A stretch of 64,000 nucleotides of DNA from Pseudomonas ovata. Lineage in GTDB: Bacteria; Pseudomonadota; Gammaproteobacteria; Pseudomonadales; Pseudomonadaceae. A program made the position numbers and the translations under genes. The first letter of the stretch is position 1. Every line of letters starts with the position of its first letter. Location: positions 1 through 64,000 of the forward strand of contig NZ_QFFU01000003.1 in the NCBI RefSeq assembly GCF_003131185.1. The letters are read 5' to 3'. The notes beneath the pieces are model-generated. The model was not told the origin of the DNA, ran no database searches, and saw only the letters and a list, made by a program, of their open reading frames with translations. Shown piece after piece: positions 37,770 through 45,705 of the stretch.

Positions 37770-39116
37770 TCATACGTTGGGGTCGCTAAGCGCTGTTTCG
37801 GCGGCGCGTTGCGCAGTCGACTGACGGCTCAGGCGCAGGGCGATCAGGCTGCCGACGATGGTCAGTGCCGCCAGCGAGTACAGCGCCACGGTGGTCGAGC
37901 CGGTCTGATCCTTGATCCAGCCCACCAGGTACGGGCTGAGAAAGCCCGCCATCTGGCCGATGGAGTTGATCAGGGCCAGGCCGCCGGCGGCAACGCTGGC
38001 GCTCAGCAGCGCGGTCGGCAGTGGCCAGAACATCGGCAGGCTGGTCAGCGCACCCATGGTGGCGATGCACAGTCCGGCGATGGCAATGACCGGCACAGCC
38101 GCGAAGTTGGCCGCGATGATCAGCCCGGCGGCGCCCATCAGCATCGGTATCACCAGGTGCCAGCGGCGCTCGTTGCGCAGGTCGGCCGAACGCCCCACCA
38201 ACAGCATGAACACCCCGGCCAGCAGGTACGGAATGGCACTGATCCAGCCAATCACCAGCGCATCGTTGAAGCCCAGGTTCTTGATGATCGAGGGCAGCCA
38301 GAAGTTGATCGCGTACACGCCACTCTGAATACAGAAATAAATGAAACCCAAGACCCAGATGACCGGCATGGTCAGTACGCTGGCGACCGATGAAGCGGCC
38401 TGTACGGGGCGATTGAGCTCATCGTTGGCCACGTCAAGCCTGACCCGCTGGCGTTGCTCGGGCGTCAGCCAGGCAGCGTCTTCGACCTTGTCGCACAGCA
38501 GCTTGAAGGCCAGCACGCCCAGCGCCACGGTCGGCAGACCCTGGATCAGGAACATCCACTGCCAGCCCTGCAGGCCGCCCTGCCCCAAGGCAAAGTGGTT
38601 GAGGATCCAGCCGGAGAACGGTCCGCCCAGCAGCCCGGAGACCGGGATGGCGCACATGAACAAGGCCATGATCCGGCCACGGCGCTGGTTGGGGTACCAG
38701 CGCGAGAGGTACAGCACGATGCCGGGGAAGAAGCCGGCTTCGGCCATGCCGGTCAGAAAGCGCAGGGCATAGAACTCCACAGGCGTCGTGACGAACAGCA
38801 GGCAGGTGGAAAAAGTGCCCCAGGTGATCATCATCAGGCCGATCCAGCGCCGCGGCCCGAAGCGGTTGAGCGCAAGGTTGCTGGGCAGGCCGCACAAGAC
38901 ATAGCCGATGAAAAAGATCCCGGCACCCAGGCCGTACACTGTTTCGCTGAAATTCAGGGCCTCGAGCATCTGCAACTTGGCAAAGCCGACGTTGACCCGG
39001 TCCAGGTAATTGAACAGGTAGCAAATGAAGATAAAGGGGATCAGACGCTGGGTGATCAGGCGATAGACCTGATTGCCTTGCACGTCTTGAGCCTCGCGAG
39101 TCGGCGAGTGGGACAT
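37770..39116 (-). CDS. ACS-family MFS transporter, probable aromatic or organic acid uptake
   Basis: 448 residues, 12 membrane segments. The anion:cation symporter family hallmarks are YLFNYLDRVNVGFAKLQM and RFLTGMAEAGFFPGIVLYLS. It is clearly related to the HpaX permease encoded at 45706 and differs from the AAHS-type PcaK usually linked to 4-hydroxybenzoate. Its place between pobA and hpaR suggests transport of 4-hydroxybenzoate, 4-hydroxyphenylacetate or a related acid, but the substrate is inferred only from neighbours. GAGGAATC precedes the ATG. Confidence 0.82.
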   Translation of the reverse strand: MSHSPTREAQDVQGNQVYRLITQRLIPFIFICYLFNYLDRVNVGFAKLQMLEALNFSETVYGLGAGIFFIGYVLCGLPSNLALNRFGPRRWIGLMMITWGTFSTCLLFVTTPVEFYALRFLTGMAEAGFFPGIVLYLSRWYPNQRRGRIMALFMCAIPVSGLLGGPFSGWILNHFALGQGGLQGWQWMFLIQGLPTVALGVLAFKLLCDKVEDAAWLTPEQRQRVRLDVANDELNRPVQAASSVASVLTMPVIWVLGFIYFCIQSGVYAINFWLPSIIKNLGFNDALVIGWISAIPYLLAGVFMLLVGRSADLRNERRWHLVIPMLMGAAGLIIAANFAAVPVIAIAGLCIATMGALTSLPMFWPLPTALLSASVAAGGLALINSIGQMAGFLSPYLVGWIKDQTGSTTVALYSLAALTIVGSLIALRLSRQSTAQRAAETALSDPNV

Positions 39117-39250
39117 GGGAGATTCCTCAAAGCTTGTTGTTTTTATGAAGCTTGCGGGGCAGCCAGCCGATCATAAAAGGGCATCAATCAAAACGCTTTG
39201 GAGGTTTGCACCACAGCGGCGAGGTTTTGCTGTGTGTTTGCACAATGACA

Positions 39251-39285
39251 AGCCACCCGCGCGCTTGAGCCTTGCACGGGTGGCT
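39251..39285. terminator. Hairpin after hpaR
   Basis: AGCCACCCG and CGGGTGGCT form a 9-bp stem with a 17-base loop just beyond the hpaR stop. There is no T-run, so termination is uncertain. Confidence 0.4.
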
Positions 39286-39291
39286 GTCGGG

Positions 39292-39714
39292 TCAGGGCTC
39301 GATGCGCTTGAGGTCACGCAGCAGTTCGAGCAGTTGCTGCATCTTTTCTTCGCCGAACTGCGCCTGGATGCGCTGATAGTTGCGCTCCATGTCTTCGCTC
39401 ATCGACACGAAGCACTGCTGGCCCTGCTCGGTCAGGCCGACCAGCATGCGCCGCTGGTCGTGGGCCGGCTTCCAGCGCCGCACGATGCCATCGCGCTCAA
39501 GGCGTGCCAGCACACCGGTCATGCTCGGCTTGAGGATGCAGGCCTGGTCGGCCAGTTGATGGCTTTCCATCTCGCCCTGCTGGCGCAGGATGCGAATGAC
39601 CCGCCATTGTTGTTCGGTCAGGCCATGCTCGTTGAGCGATGGACGAAAAAAGGCCATCGCGGCCTCACGGGCCTGCAGCAGGGTAAGGGTCAGGGAAGGT
39701 CTGGGGGTCGGCAT
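39292..39714 (-). CDS. hpaR: MarR-family repressor HpaR
   Basis: 140 residues, the HpaR length. The winged-helix core is TEQQWRVIRILRQQGEMESH, then DQACILKPSMTGVLARLERD and the wing RRWKPAHDQRRMLVGLTEQG. HpaR represses the homoprotocatechuate meta-cleavage operon and is released by pathway acids such as 4-hydroxyphenylacetate or homoprotocatechuate. A 17-bp palindrome at the hpaG1 promoter is the likely operator. Confidence 0.9.
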   Translation of the reverse strand: MPTPRPSLTLTLLQAREAAMAFFRPSLNEHGLTEQQWRVIRILRQQGEMESHQLADQACILKPSMTGVLARLERDGIVRRWKPAHDQRRMLVGLTEQGQQCFVSMSEDMERNYQRIQAQFGEEKMQQLLELLRDLKRIEP

Positions 39715-39839
39715 GAGCGTTCGCGGTTCGGATAGTCAAACAATGGGCTGGGACTATAGCCGACACGTAATTAACAAGTAAACGAACAGTTCAGTGTTTG
39801 CATGGCCCGCGAAAAGTGCAATCGGTTCTGTCGAAAAGC

Positions 39840-39965
39840 CATTTCCGGCATCACTGCCGATGCCCATCATGGCCATGAGCGAACCTGATGCCTGGAACAG
39901 ACGGCCAAGCCTCGGGCAACGGCAACATTCTCATTACTTCGGCCGCGCTTGCGCGGCTTTTTTTT
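39840..39965 (+). ncRNA. Candidate small RNA ending at an orphan terminator
   Basis: The stretch between hpaR and hpaA, both on the minus strand, ends in a strong plus-strand terminator (39942-39965), although no plus-strand gene lies upstream. The region contains no good plus-strand open reading frame. The 5' end is not determined; any start from about 39760 to 39880 is possible, and the coordinate given is a guess. A CTATAG hexamer at 39754-39759 could be a -10 box, but without a clear -35. The A-rich GGCAACGGCAACATTCTC before the stem could bind Hfq. Confidence 0.4.
39942..39965 (+). terminator. Orphan rho-independent terminator
   Basis: GCCGCG-CTTG-CGCGGC is a 6-bp GC stem with a stable tetraloop followed by eight T on the plus strand. 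Read on the minus strand no T-run follows, so it does not serve hpaA. Confidence 0.75.
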
Positions 39966-39989
39966 ATCCGGCCATTCACCATGCCCGCT

Positions 39990-40892
39990 TTACCGCAAGC
40001 CGGGTTGCCGCTGGCGATACTCCCCCGGCGTCACGCCCGCATAACGATGGAAGAAGCGACTGAAATACGCCGGGTCCTTGAAGCCCAGGCGGTAGCAGAT
40101 CTCGTTGGCCGACAGCCCGGTGAACAGCAGCAGGCGCCGGGCCTCCTGCATCAGGCGTTCCAGGATCAGGCGCTTGGATGGCAGGTCGGCGATGCGCCGG
40201 CAGACATCATTGAGCCGCGCCTCGGTCACGCCAATGCCGCTGGCATAACGCGACAGTGCCCAGTGCTGCAGGTAATGGGCCTCGATCAGCTCATTGAAAC
40301 GGTGAAAGATCTGCAAGTCCTCATGCCGCGCCGGGCGTGCCTGCAACGAGCGCGCACAGAGCCTGAGCAGGCTGGTCATGATCAACTGGGTCAGGCTGTC
40401 CAGCGCCATGCCGCGTCCGGCGCGCTGGCCGTTGATTTCCTCGCGCAGTTCTTCGAACAGAAACCCCAGGCGGCGGATCTCGCCGGCAAATTCCGGCCCC
40501 AGGCGCGACAACGCGACACAGGCCGCCGGCAATTGCGGACCAGGCGCCAGCGTCGGGTCGGCCTCGATCAGTGCCCAGACCAGTTGCTGGCGCACGGTCA
40601 GCACGTGGCCATCGCTGTCCGGCTCGGTGACGAACGAGTGGGGAATGGTCGGCGGCGTGAGAAAGAACATCGGCCCGGACTCGACGTACTGCTGGTCGTC
40701 CAGGTACACCCGCACGGTGCCGCTGTTGACGTAATGCACCTGGAAAAAACGGTCGTGGCGGTGCACCGGCATATTGCGCCCGAAAAACCCGGCCAGGTTG
40801 CCGAGCTTGTCGTAGTGCACCTCGGCATCGCTGTAGCGCTGGTCATAGACCTGGCCAATGTTGATGTTAGGGATCGGCTGTCGATCATTCAT
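39990..40892 (-). CDS. hpaA: AraC-family regulator HpaA
   Basis: 300 residues from MNDRQPIPNINIGQVYDQRY, with AAGAGAAC upstream; longer in-frame starts would run into the hpaG1 promoter. The N-terminal cupin sensor (HRHDRFFQVHYVNSGTVRVY) is followed by two helix-turn-helix motifs (SRYASGIGVTEARLNDVCRR, CYRLGFKDPAYFSRFFHRY). In E. coli HpaA activates the hpaBC hydroxylase in response to 4-hydroxyphenylacetate. Here no hpaBC is adjacent; the hydroxylase in this window is of a different type and 18 kb away, so its target may be that unit or the divergent hpaG1 operon. Confidence 0.85.
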   Translation of the reverse strand: MNDRQPIPNINIGQVYDQRYSDAEVHYDKLGNLAGFFGRNMPVHRHDRFFQVHYVNSGTVRVYLDDQQYVESGPMFFLTPPTIPHSFVTEPDSDGHVLTVRQQLVWALIEADPTLAPGPQLPAACVALSRLGPEFAGEIRRLGFLFEELREEINGQRAGRGMALDSLTQLIMTSLLRLCARSLQARPARHEDLQIFHRFNELIEAHYLQHWALSRYASGIGVTEARLNDVCRRIADLPSKRLILERLMQEARRLLLFTGLSANEICYRLGFKDPAYFSRFFHRYAGVTPGEYRQRQPGLR

Positions 40893-40986
40893 CGGAGCGT
40901 TCTCTTTTTGTTGTCGGCCTGCGGACGAAACGAGGCTCATGCTCCGCCTTTTTTGTGGCGCCGAACAGTGGAGCGATGGTTCGCAC

Positions 40987-41016
40987 TTGACGATCGTTAA
41001 CATCTTAACTTATAAA
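40987..41016 (+). promoter_or_regulatory. Sigma70-type promoter of the hpaG1 operon
   Basis: TTGACG (40987-40992), an 18-base spacer and TATAAA (41011-41016) form a good promoter about 64 bases before the hpaG1 ATG. The -10 box lies inside the palindrome at 41005-41021. Confidence 0.6.
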
Positions 41017-41021
41017 GTTAA
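41005..41021. promoter_or_regulatory. Probable HpaR operator
   Basis: TTAACTTATAAAGTTAA is a perfect inverted repeat with 7-bp arms and a 3-bp centre, the size bound by MarR dimers. It overlaps the predicted -10 box of the hpaG1 promoter, and further GTTAAC and TTAAC copies flank it (about 40997, 41026). The location fits steric repression by HpaR. Confidence 0.6.
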
Positions 41022-41079
41022 CACATTAACAAAATCATCGACCCGGCAGCCGCTGCCCGGTCACCGCCAGGAGAAAAGC

Positions 41080-41751
41080 ATGAGCCGTGCCCTGCACGAC
41101 GTTGCCAACGGCACCCTGTTCGGCGTAGCGCTGAACTACCAGGGGTTGCTGGGCCAACGCCTCGCCGAATTCGAGCAAGCGCCCTACCAGAAGCCGCCGG
41201 TCAAGCCGGTGCTGTTCATCAAGACCCCCAACACCCGCAACAGCCATGAGGGTGAGGTGGTCTACCCGGCGGGTGTCGAGCGCTTGCAACCGGGCCCTGC
41301 ACTGGGCGTGGTGATCGGCAAGCGCGCCAGCCGGGTCAGTGAGGCCGATGCCCTTGCGTATGTGGCCGGCTACGTGATCGTCAATGAATTCAGCCTGCCC
41401 GAAGACAGCTACTACCGCCCGGCGGTCAAGGCCAAGTGCCGCGACGGCTTCTGTGCCCTGGGCCCGGAACTGGTGCCGGTCGGCCAGATTGCCGATGCCG
41501 GCCAGTTGACCCTCAAGTTGTTCGTCAATGATGAACTGCGCCAGGAAAACACCACGGCCAACTGGGTGCGCAACGTGGCGCAACTGATCGCCGAAATCAG
41601 CGAGTTCATGACCCTGCACGAAGGCGATGTGCTGATCACCGGCACCCCTGAAGGCCGCGTCGATGTACAGCCCGGCGACCGTGTCAGCGTCGAGATCACC
41701 GGTTGCGGCCGCTTGAGCAACACCATCATTGCCGAGGAGCTGCGCCCATGA
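41080..41751 (+). CDS. hpaG1: Homoprotocatechuate pathway isomerase/decarboxylase subunit HpaG1
   Basis: 223 residues from MSRALHDVANGTLFGVALNY with CAGGAG upstream; an earlier frame start lies upstream of the promoter. FAH-superfamily fold with KTPNTRNSHEGEVVYP (metal ligands), YVIVNEFSLPEDSYYRPAVK and GDVLITGTPEGRVDVQPGD. In E. coli one fused protein, HpaG, has two such halves; here they are two genes. Together they decarboxylate 5-carboxymethyl-2-oxo-hex-3-ene-1,6-dioate and isomerise the product in the cytoplasm. The stop overlaps the hpaG2 start (ATGA). Confidence 0.92.
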   Translation: MSRALHDVANGTLFGVALNYQGLLGQRLAEFEQAPYQKPPVKPVLFIKTPNTRNSHEGEVVYPAGVERLQPGPALGVVIGKRASRVSEADALAYVAGYVIVNEFSLPEDSYYRPAVKAKCRDGFCALGPELVPVGQIADAGQLTLKLFVNDELRQENTTANWVRNVAQLIAEISEFMTLHEGDVLITGTPEGRVDVQPGDRVSVEITGCGRLSNTIIAEELRP

Positions 41752-42527
41752 AACACGCCCGTATCCGTTTCGAGGGTCAGGTGCAGGCCGTTACGGTCGA
41801 AGACGGCAACAGCGTGCGCCTGGCCGACGGTCGTCTGATCGCCGAAGACCAGGTGCAGTGGCTGCCCCCGGCCACCGGCAGCATGTTCGCCCTGGGGCTC
41901 AACTACGCCGACCATGCCGCCGAGCTGGCCTTCGCCCCGCCCACCGAGCCCTTGGCCTTCGTCAAGTCGCCGGGCACCTACACCGGCCACAACCAGGTCA
42001 CCTGGCGCCCGGACAACGTCAAGTACATGCACTACGAGTGCGAACTGGTGGCCGTGATCGGCAAGCCGGCGCGCAACGTCAAGCGCGAAGACGCGCTGGA
42101 GTACCTGGCCGGCTACACGGTGTGCAACGACTACGCGATCCGTGACTACCTCGAAAACTACTACCGCCCCAACCTGCGGGTGAAGAACCGCGACGCCACG
42201 ACCCCGGTCGGCCCGTTCATCGTCGATGTCGCCGATGTGCCGGATGTATCCGACCTCAAGTTGCGCACCTGGATCAACGGTGAGTTGAAACAGGAAGGCA
42301 GCACCAAGGACATGATTTTCGACATCCCTTACCTGATCGAATACCTGTCCGGTTTCATGACCCTGCAACCAGGCGACATGATCGCCACCGGCACGCCTGA
42401 AGGCCTGGCCGATGTGGTGCCGGGCGATGAAGTGATCGTGGAAGTCGAAGGCGTGGGCCGTCTGGTCAACCGTATTGTCAGCGAAGCCGAGTTCTTCGCC
42501 TTGCCAACCCAACAACAAGAGGCGTGA
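41748..42527 (+). CDS. hpaG2: Homoprotocatechuate pathway isomerase/decarboxylase subunit HpaG2
   Basis: 259 residues from MKHARIRFEGQVQAVTVEDG. FAH fold with GLNYADHAAELAF, KYMHYECELVAVIGKPA (metal-binding Glu pair), KNRDATTPVGPFIVD and GDMIATGTPEGLADVVPGD. It is the second half of the E. coli HpaG fusion. The ATGA overlap with hpaG1 indicates translational coupling and a roughly equal subunit ratio. Confidence 0.93.
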   Translation: MKHARIRFEGQVQAVTVEDGNSVRLADGRLIAEDQVQWLPPATGSMFALGLNYADHAAELAFAPPTEPLAFVKSPGTYTGHNQVTWRPDNVKYMHYECELVAVIGKPARNVKREDALEYLAGYTVCNDYAIRDYLENYYRPNLRVKNRDATTPVGPFIVDVADVPDVSDLKLRTWINGELKQEGSTKDMIFDIPYLIEYLSGFMTLQPGDMIATGTPEGLADVVPGDEVIVEVEGVGRLVNRIVSEAEFFALPTQQQEA

Positions 42528-42532
42528 ACCCC

Positions 42533-43993
42533 ATGATCAAGCACTGGATCAACGGCCGTGAGGTCGAAAGCAAAGACGTGTTCGTCAACTACAACCCGGC
42601 CACCGGCGAGGCCATCGGCGAGGTCGCCAGCGGCGGTGCCGAAGAAGTTGCCCAGGCCGTGGCAGCGGCCAAGGAAGCGTTCCCGAAATGGGCCAATACC
42701 CCGGCCAAGGAACGCGCCCGCCTGATGCGCAAGCTCGGCGAGCTGATCGACCAGAACGTGCCGAAGCTGGCCGAGCTGGAGACGATGGACACCGGCCTGC
42801 CGATCCACCAGACCAAGAACGTGCTGATTCCGCGCGCCTCGCACAACTTTGACTTCTTCGCCGAAGTCTGCACGCGCATGGACGGCCACAGCTACCCGGT
42901 CGATGACCAGATGCTCAACTACACCCTGTACCAGCCAGTGGGTGTGTGTGGCCTGGTGTCGCCGTGGAACGTGCCGTTCATGACTGCCACCTGGAAGACC
43001 GCGCCGTGCCTGGCGCTGGGTAACACGGCGGTGCTGAAGATGTCCGAGCTGTCGCCGCTGACCGCCAACGAGCTGGGCCGCCTGGCCGTCGAAGCCGGCA
43101 TTCCCAACGGCGTGCTCAACGTGATCCAGGGCTACGGCGCCACCGCCGGCGACGCGCTGGTTCGCCACCCGGACGTACGGGCGATTTCGTTCACCGGCGG
43201 CACCGCGACCGGCAAGAAAATCATGCAGACCGCGGGCCTCAAGAAGTACTCGATGGAACTGGGCGGCAAGTCGCCGGTACTGATTTTCGAAGATGCCGAT
43301 CTGGAGCGTGCGCTGGACGCGGCCCTGTTCACCATCTTCTCGCTCAACGGTGAACGCTGCACCGCCGGCAGCCGGATTTTCATCCAGGAAAGCGTGTACC
43401 CGCAATTTGTCGCCGAATTCGCCGCCCGCGCCAAGCGCCTGATTGTCGGTGATCCGAGCGACCCGAAGACCCAGGTCGGCTCGATGATCACCCAGGCCCA
43501 CTACGACAAGGTCACCGGCTACATCAGGATCGGCCTGGAAGAAGGCGCCACCTTGCTGGCTGGCGGCCTGGAACGTCCGGCGAACCTGCCGGCGCACCTG
43601 GCACGCGGGCAGTTCATCCAGCCCACCGTGTTCGCCGACGTGAACAACAAGATGCGCATTGCCCAGGAAGAAATCTTTGGCCCGGTGGTCTGCCTGATCC
43701 CGTTCAAGGACGAAGCCGAAGCCCTGCAACTGGCCAACGACACCGAATACGGCCTGGCCTCCTACATCTGGACCCAGGACATCGGCAAGGCCCACCGCCT
43801 GGCCTATGGCATCGAAGCGGGCATGGTGTTCATCAACAGCCAGAACGTACGCGACCTGCGCCAGCCGTTCGGCGGCGTGAAAGGCTCGGGCACCGGCCGC
43901 GAAGGCGGTCAGTACAGCTTCGAGGTGTTTGCCGAAATCAAGAACGTGTGTATATCCATGGGCAGCCACCACATCCCGCGCTGGGGGATCTGA
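42533..43993 (+). CDS. hpaE: 5-carboxymethyl-2-hydroxymuconate semialdehyde dehydrogenase HpaE
   Basis: 486 residues from MIKHWINGREVESKDVF; a GTG nine bases earlier overlaps hpaG2 and is less likely. NAD-dependent aldehyde dehydrogenase with PWNVPFMTATWK, catalytic Glu in MELGGKSPV and catalytic Cys in LNGERCTAGSRIF. It oxidises the ring-cleavage product semialdehyde to the triacid. The C-terminus HHIPRWGI is typical of HpaE. The REP-like element copy D follows the stop codon. Confidence 0.95.
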   Translation: MIKHWINGREVESKDVFVNYNPATGEAIGEVASGGAEEVAQAVAAAKEAFPKWANTPAKERARLMRKLGELIDQNVPKLAELETMDTGLPIHQTKNVLIPRASHNFDFFAEVCTRMDGHSYPVDDQMLNYTLYQPVGVCGLVSPWNVPFMTATWKTAPCLALGNTAVLKMSELSPLTANELGRLAVEAGIPNGVLNVIQGYGATAGDALVRHPDVRAISFTGGTATGKKIMQTAGLKKYSMELGGKSPVLIFEDADLERALDAALFTIFSLNGERCTAGSRIFIQESVYPQFVAEFAARAKRLIVGDPSDPKTQVGSMITQAHYDKVTGYIRIGLEEGATLLAGGLERPANLPAHLARGQFIQPTVFADVNNKMRIAQEEIFGPVVCLIPFKDEAEALQLANDTEYGLASYIWTQDIGKAHRLAYGIEAGMVFINSQNVRDLRQPFGGVKGSGTGREGGQYSFEVFAEIKNVCISMGSHHIPRWGI

Positions 43994-44022
43994 ACGGCCG
44001 CCTGACCTGCCGCTCCTGACAC

Positions 44023-44227
44023 GTAGGAGCGCGCTTGCCCGCGACCGAGTGCGTCAGCGCTCGCAAAATTTCGGAAACGCTGAACGTTTACGGCTGTAGA
44101 TCTGCGAAAGGCTGAACGTTTACGGCTGTAGATCTGCGAAAGGCTGAAAATTTACGGCTGTAGATCTGCGAAAGGCTACGAATTTACGACTGCTGACGCA
44201 CTCGGTCGCGGGCAAGCGCGCTCCTAC
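44023..44227. repeat. Extended REP-like element, copy D, with 32-bp tandem expansion
   Basis: Perfect 36-bp terminal arms (44023-44058 and 44192-44227; beginning GTAGGAGCGCGCTTGCCCGC) enclose four 32-bp tandem units at 44074-44105, 44106-44137, 44138-44169 and 44170 to about 44199. Units 1-3 read GAAA(C/G)GCTGAACGTTTACG...GTAGATCTGC with few changes; unit 4 is diverged. Other copies in the window have one unit. The element fills the hpaE-hpaD gap and ends 40 bases before hpaD. Confidence 0.88.
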
Positions 44228-44266
44228 ACAGGGGGCGGCGTCAATAAGAACAATCTGGAGATCACC

Positions 44267-45190
44267 ATGGGCAAACTCGCTCTCGCTGCCAAGATCACCC
44301 ACGTGCCGTCGATGTACCTGTCGGAAATGCCCGGCCCTCGCCAGGGCTTTCGCCAGGCGGCCATTGACGGTCATTACGAGATCAGCCGGCGTTGCCGCGA
44401 ACTGGGCGTGGACACCATTGTGGTGTTCGACACCCACTGGCTGGTCAACGCCAACTACCACGTGCTGTGTGGCCCGCACTACAAAGGCGTGTACACCAGC
44501 AACGAACTGCCGCACTTCATCAGCAACATGGAATACGAGTTCCCTGGCAACAAGGAACTGGGCCTGCTGCTGGCCGAAGAATGCAACCGCTTCAATGTCG
44601 AGACCATGGCCCATCACGCCACGACGCTGGGGCCTGAATACGGCACCCTGGTGCCGATGCGCTACATGAACCAGGACCAGCACTTCAAGGTGATCTCGGT
44701 CTCGGCGCTGTGCACTTCACACTACCTCAACGACAGCGCCCGCCTGGGCTGGGCAATGCGCAAGGCCGTTGAAGATCATTACGACGGCACCGTGGCGTTC
44801 CTGGCCAGCGGCTCGCTGACCCACCGCTTTGCCCAGAACGGCCAGGCGCCGGATTTCTCGACCAAGGTCTGGAGCCCGTTCCTGGAAACCCTCGACCACC
44901 GTGTGGTGAAGATGTGGGAGAACGCCGAGTGGCCCGAATTCTGCGGCATGCTGCCAGAGTACGCCTCCAAGGGGCACGGCGAAGGCTTCATGCACGACAC
45001 CGCCATGCTGCTCGGCGCGCTGGGCTGGTCGAACTACGACGGCAACGTCGAGGTGCTGACGCCTTACTTCGGCTCCTCGGGCACCGGGCAGATCAACGCC
45101 CTGTTCCCGGTCACCCCGCAAGATGGCTCGGCCATTCCGGCGGCACAGGCCGCCAACCCGGCTGCGGTGGTGTCCACGAGCCGGTTGTAA
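44267..45190 (+). CDS. hpaD: 3,4-dihydroxyphenylacetate 2,3-dioxygenase HpaD
   Basis: 307 residues, LigB-type (class III) extradiol dioxygenase. Candidate Fe(II) ligands and catalytic His are in VDTIVVFDTHW, ETMAHHATTLGPEYGTLVPM and FLASGSLTHRF. It opens the ring of homoprotocatechuate between C2 and C3 to give 5-carboxymethyl-2-hydroxymuconate semialdehyde. The ribosome-binding site lies just past the REP-like element, so a stem-loop upstream may affect its expression. hpaF follows after 57 bp. Confidence 0.94.
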   Translation: MGKLALAAKITHVPSMYLSEMPGPRQGFRQAAIDGHYEISRRCRELGVDTIVVFDTHWLVNANYHVLCGPHYKGVYTSNELPHFISNMEYEFPGNKELGLLLAEECNRFNVETMAHHATTLGPEYGTLVPMRYMNQDQHFKVISVSALCTSHYLNDSARLGWAMRKAVEDHYDGTVAFLASGSLTHRFAQNGQAPDFSTKVWSPFLETLDHRVVKMWENAEWPEFCGMLPEYASKGHGEGFMHDTAMLLGALGWSNYDGNVEVLTPYFGSSGTGQINALFPVTPQDGSAIPAAQAANPAAVVSTSRL

Positions 45191-45247
45191 TACGCAGGAT
45201 CTCGCGCACGATGCGCGTCCCAAGCCACCCCTCACGGAGAACACCCC

Positions 45248-45658
45248 ATGCCGCATCTGGTATTGCTCTACACCCAGGACCTGGAACGCGACGCTGATAT
45301 CAGCGGCCTGTGCCGCGCCCTGGCCGACACCATGCTCGAACAGCGCGATGAAAGCGGCAAGGCAGTGTTCCCCACCGGCGGTACCCGGGTGCTGGCCTAC
45401 CCCGCCGCCCACAGTGCGGTGGCCGATGGCAAGGGCGACTATGGGTTCATCTACGCCAACCTGCGCATGGCCGCAGGCCGCAGTGCCACGGTGCACAAGA
45501 CCACCGGCGACAGCCTGCTGGCCGTGCTGCACCAGCACCTGGACCCGATCGTGCAACAACGCCCCATAGGCATCACCTTGCAGATCGACGAAAGCGTCGG
45601 CCAGGTCTACGACGGCAAGCACAGCAGCCTGCACCCGTTGTTCAACAAGGCCCTCTGA
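45248..45658 (+). CDS. hpaF: 5-carboxymethyl-2-hydroxymuconate isomerase HpaF
   Basis: 136 residues in the tautomerase superfamily, with Pro directly after the initiator Met (MPHLVLLYTQDLERD) as the expected catalytic base. Other family segments are KGDYGFIYANLRMAAGRSAT and GITLQIDESVGQVYDGKHSS. It isomerises the HpaE product before decarboxylation by HpaG. It lies between hpaD and hpaX. Confidence 0.92.
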   Translation: MPHLVLLYTQDLERDADISGLCRALADTMLEQRDESGKAVFPTGGTRVLAYPAAHSAVADGKGDYGFIYANLRMAAGRSATVHKTTGDSLLAVLHQHLDPIVQQRPIGITLQIDESVGQVYDGKHSSLHPLFNKAL

Positions 45659-45705
45659 ACCTGCGTTTTCCCTGTGCCGTTTCACTCAATAAAAAGTACA
45701 AGACC

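Noticed and set aside
44074..44199. Possible CRISPR array because of four 32-bp repeats
   Set aside because: The units are directly adjacent with no spacers, lie inside an inverted-repeat element and have no cas genes nearby.
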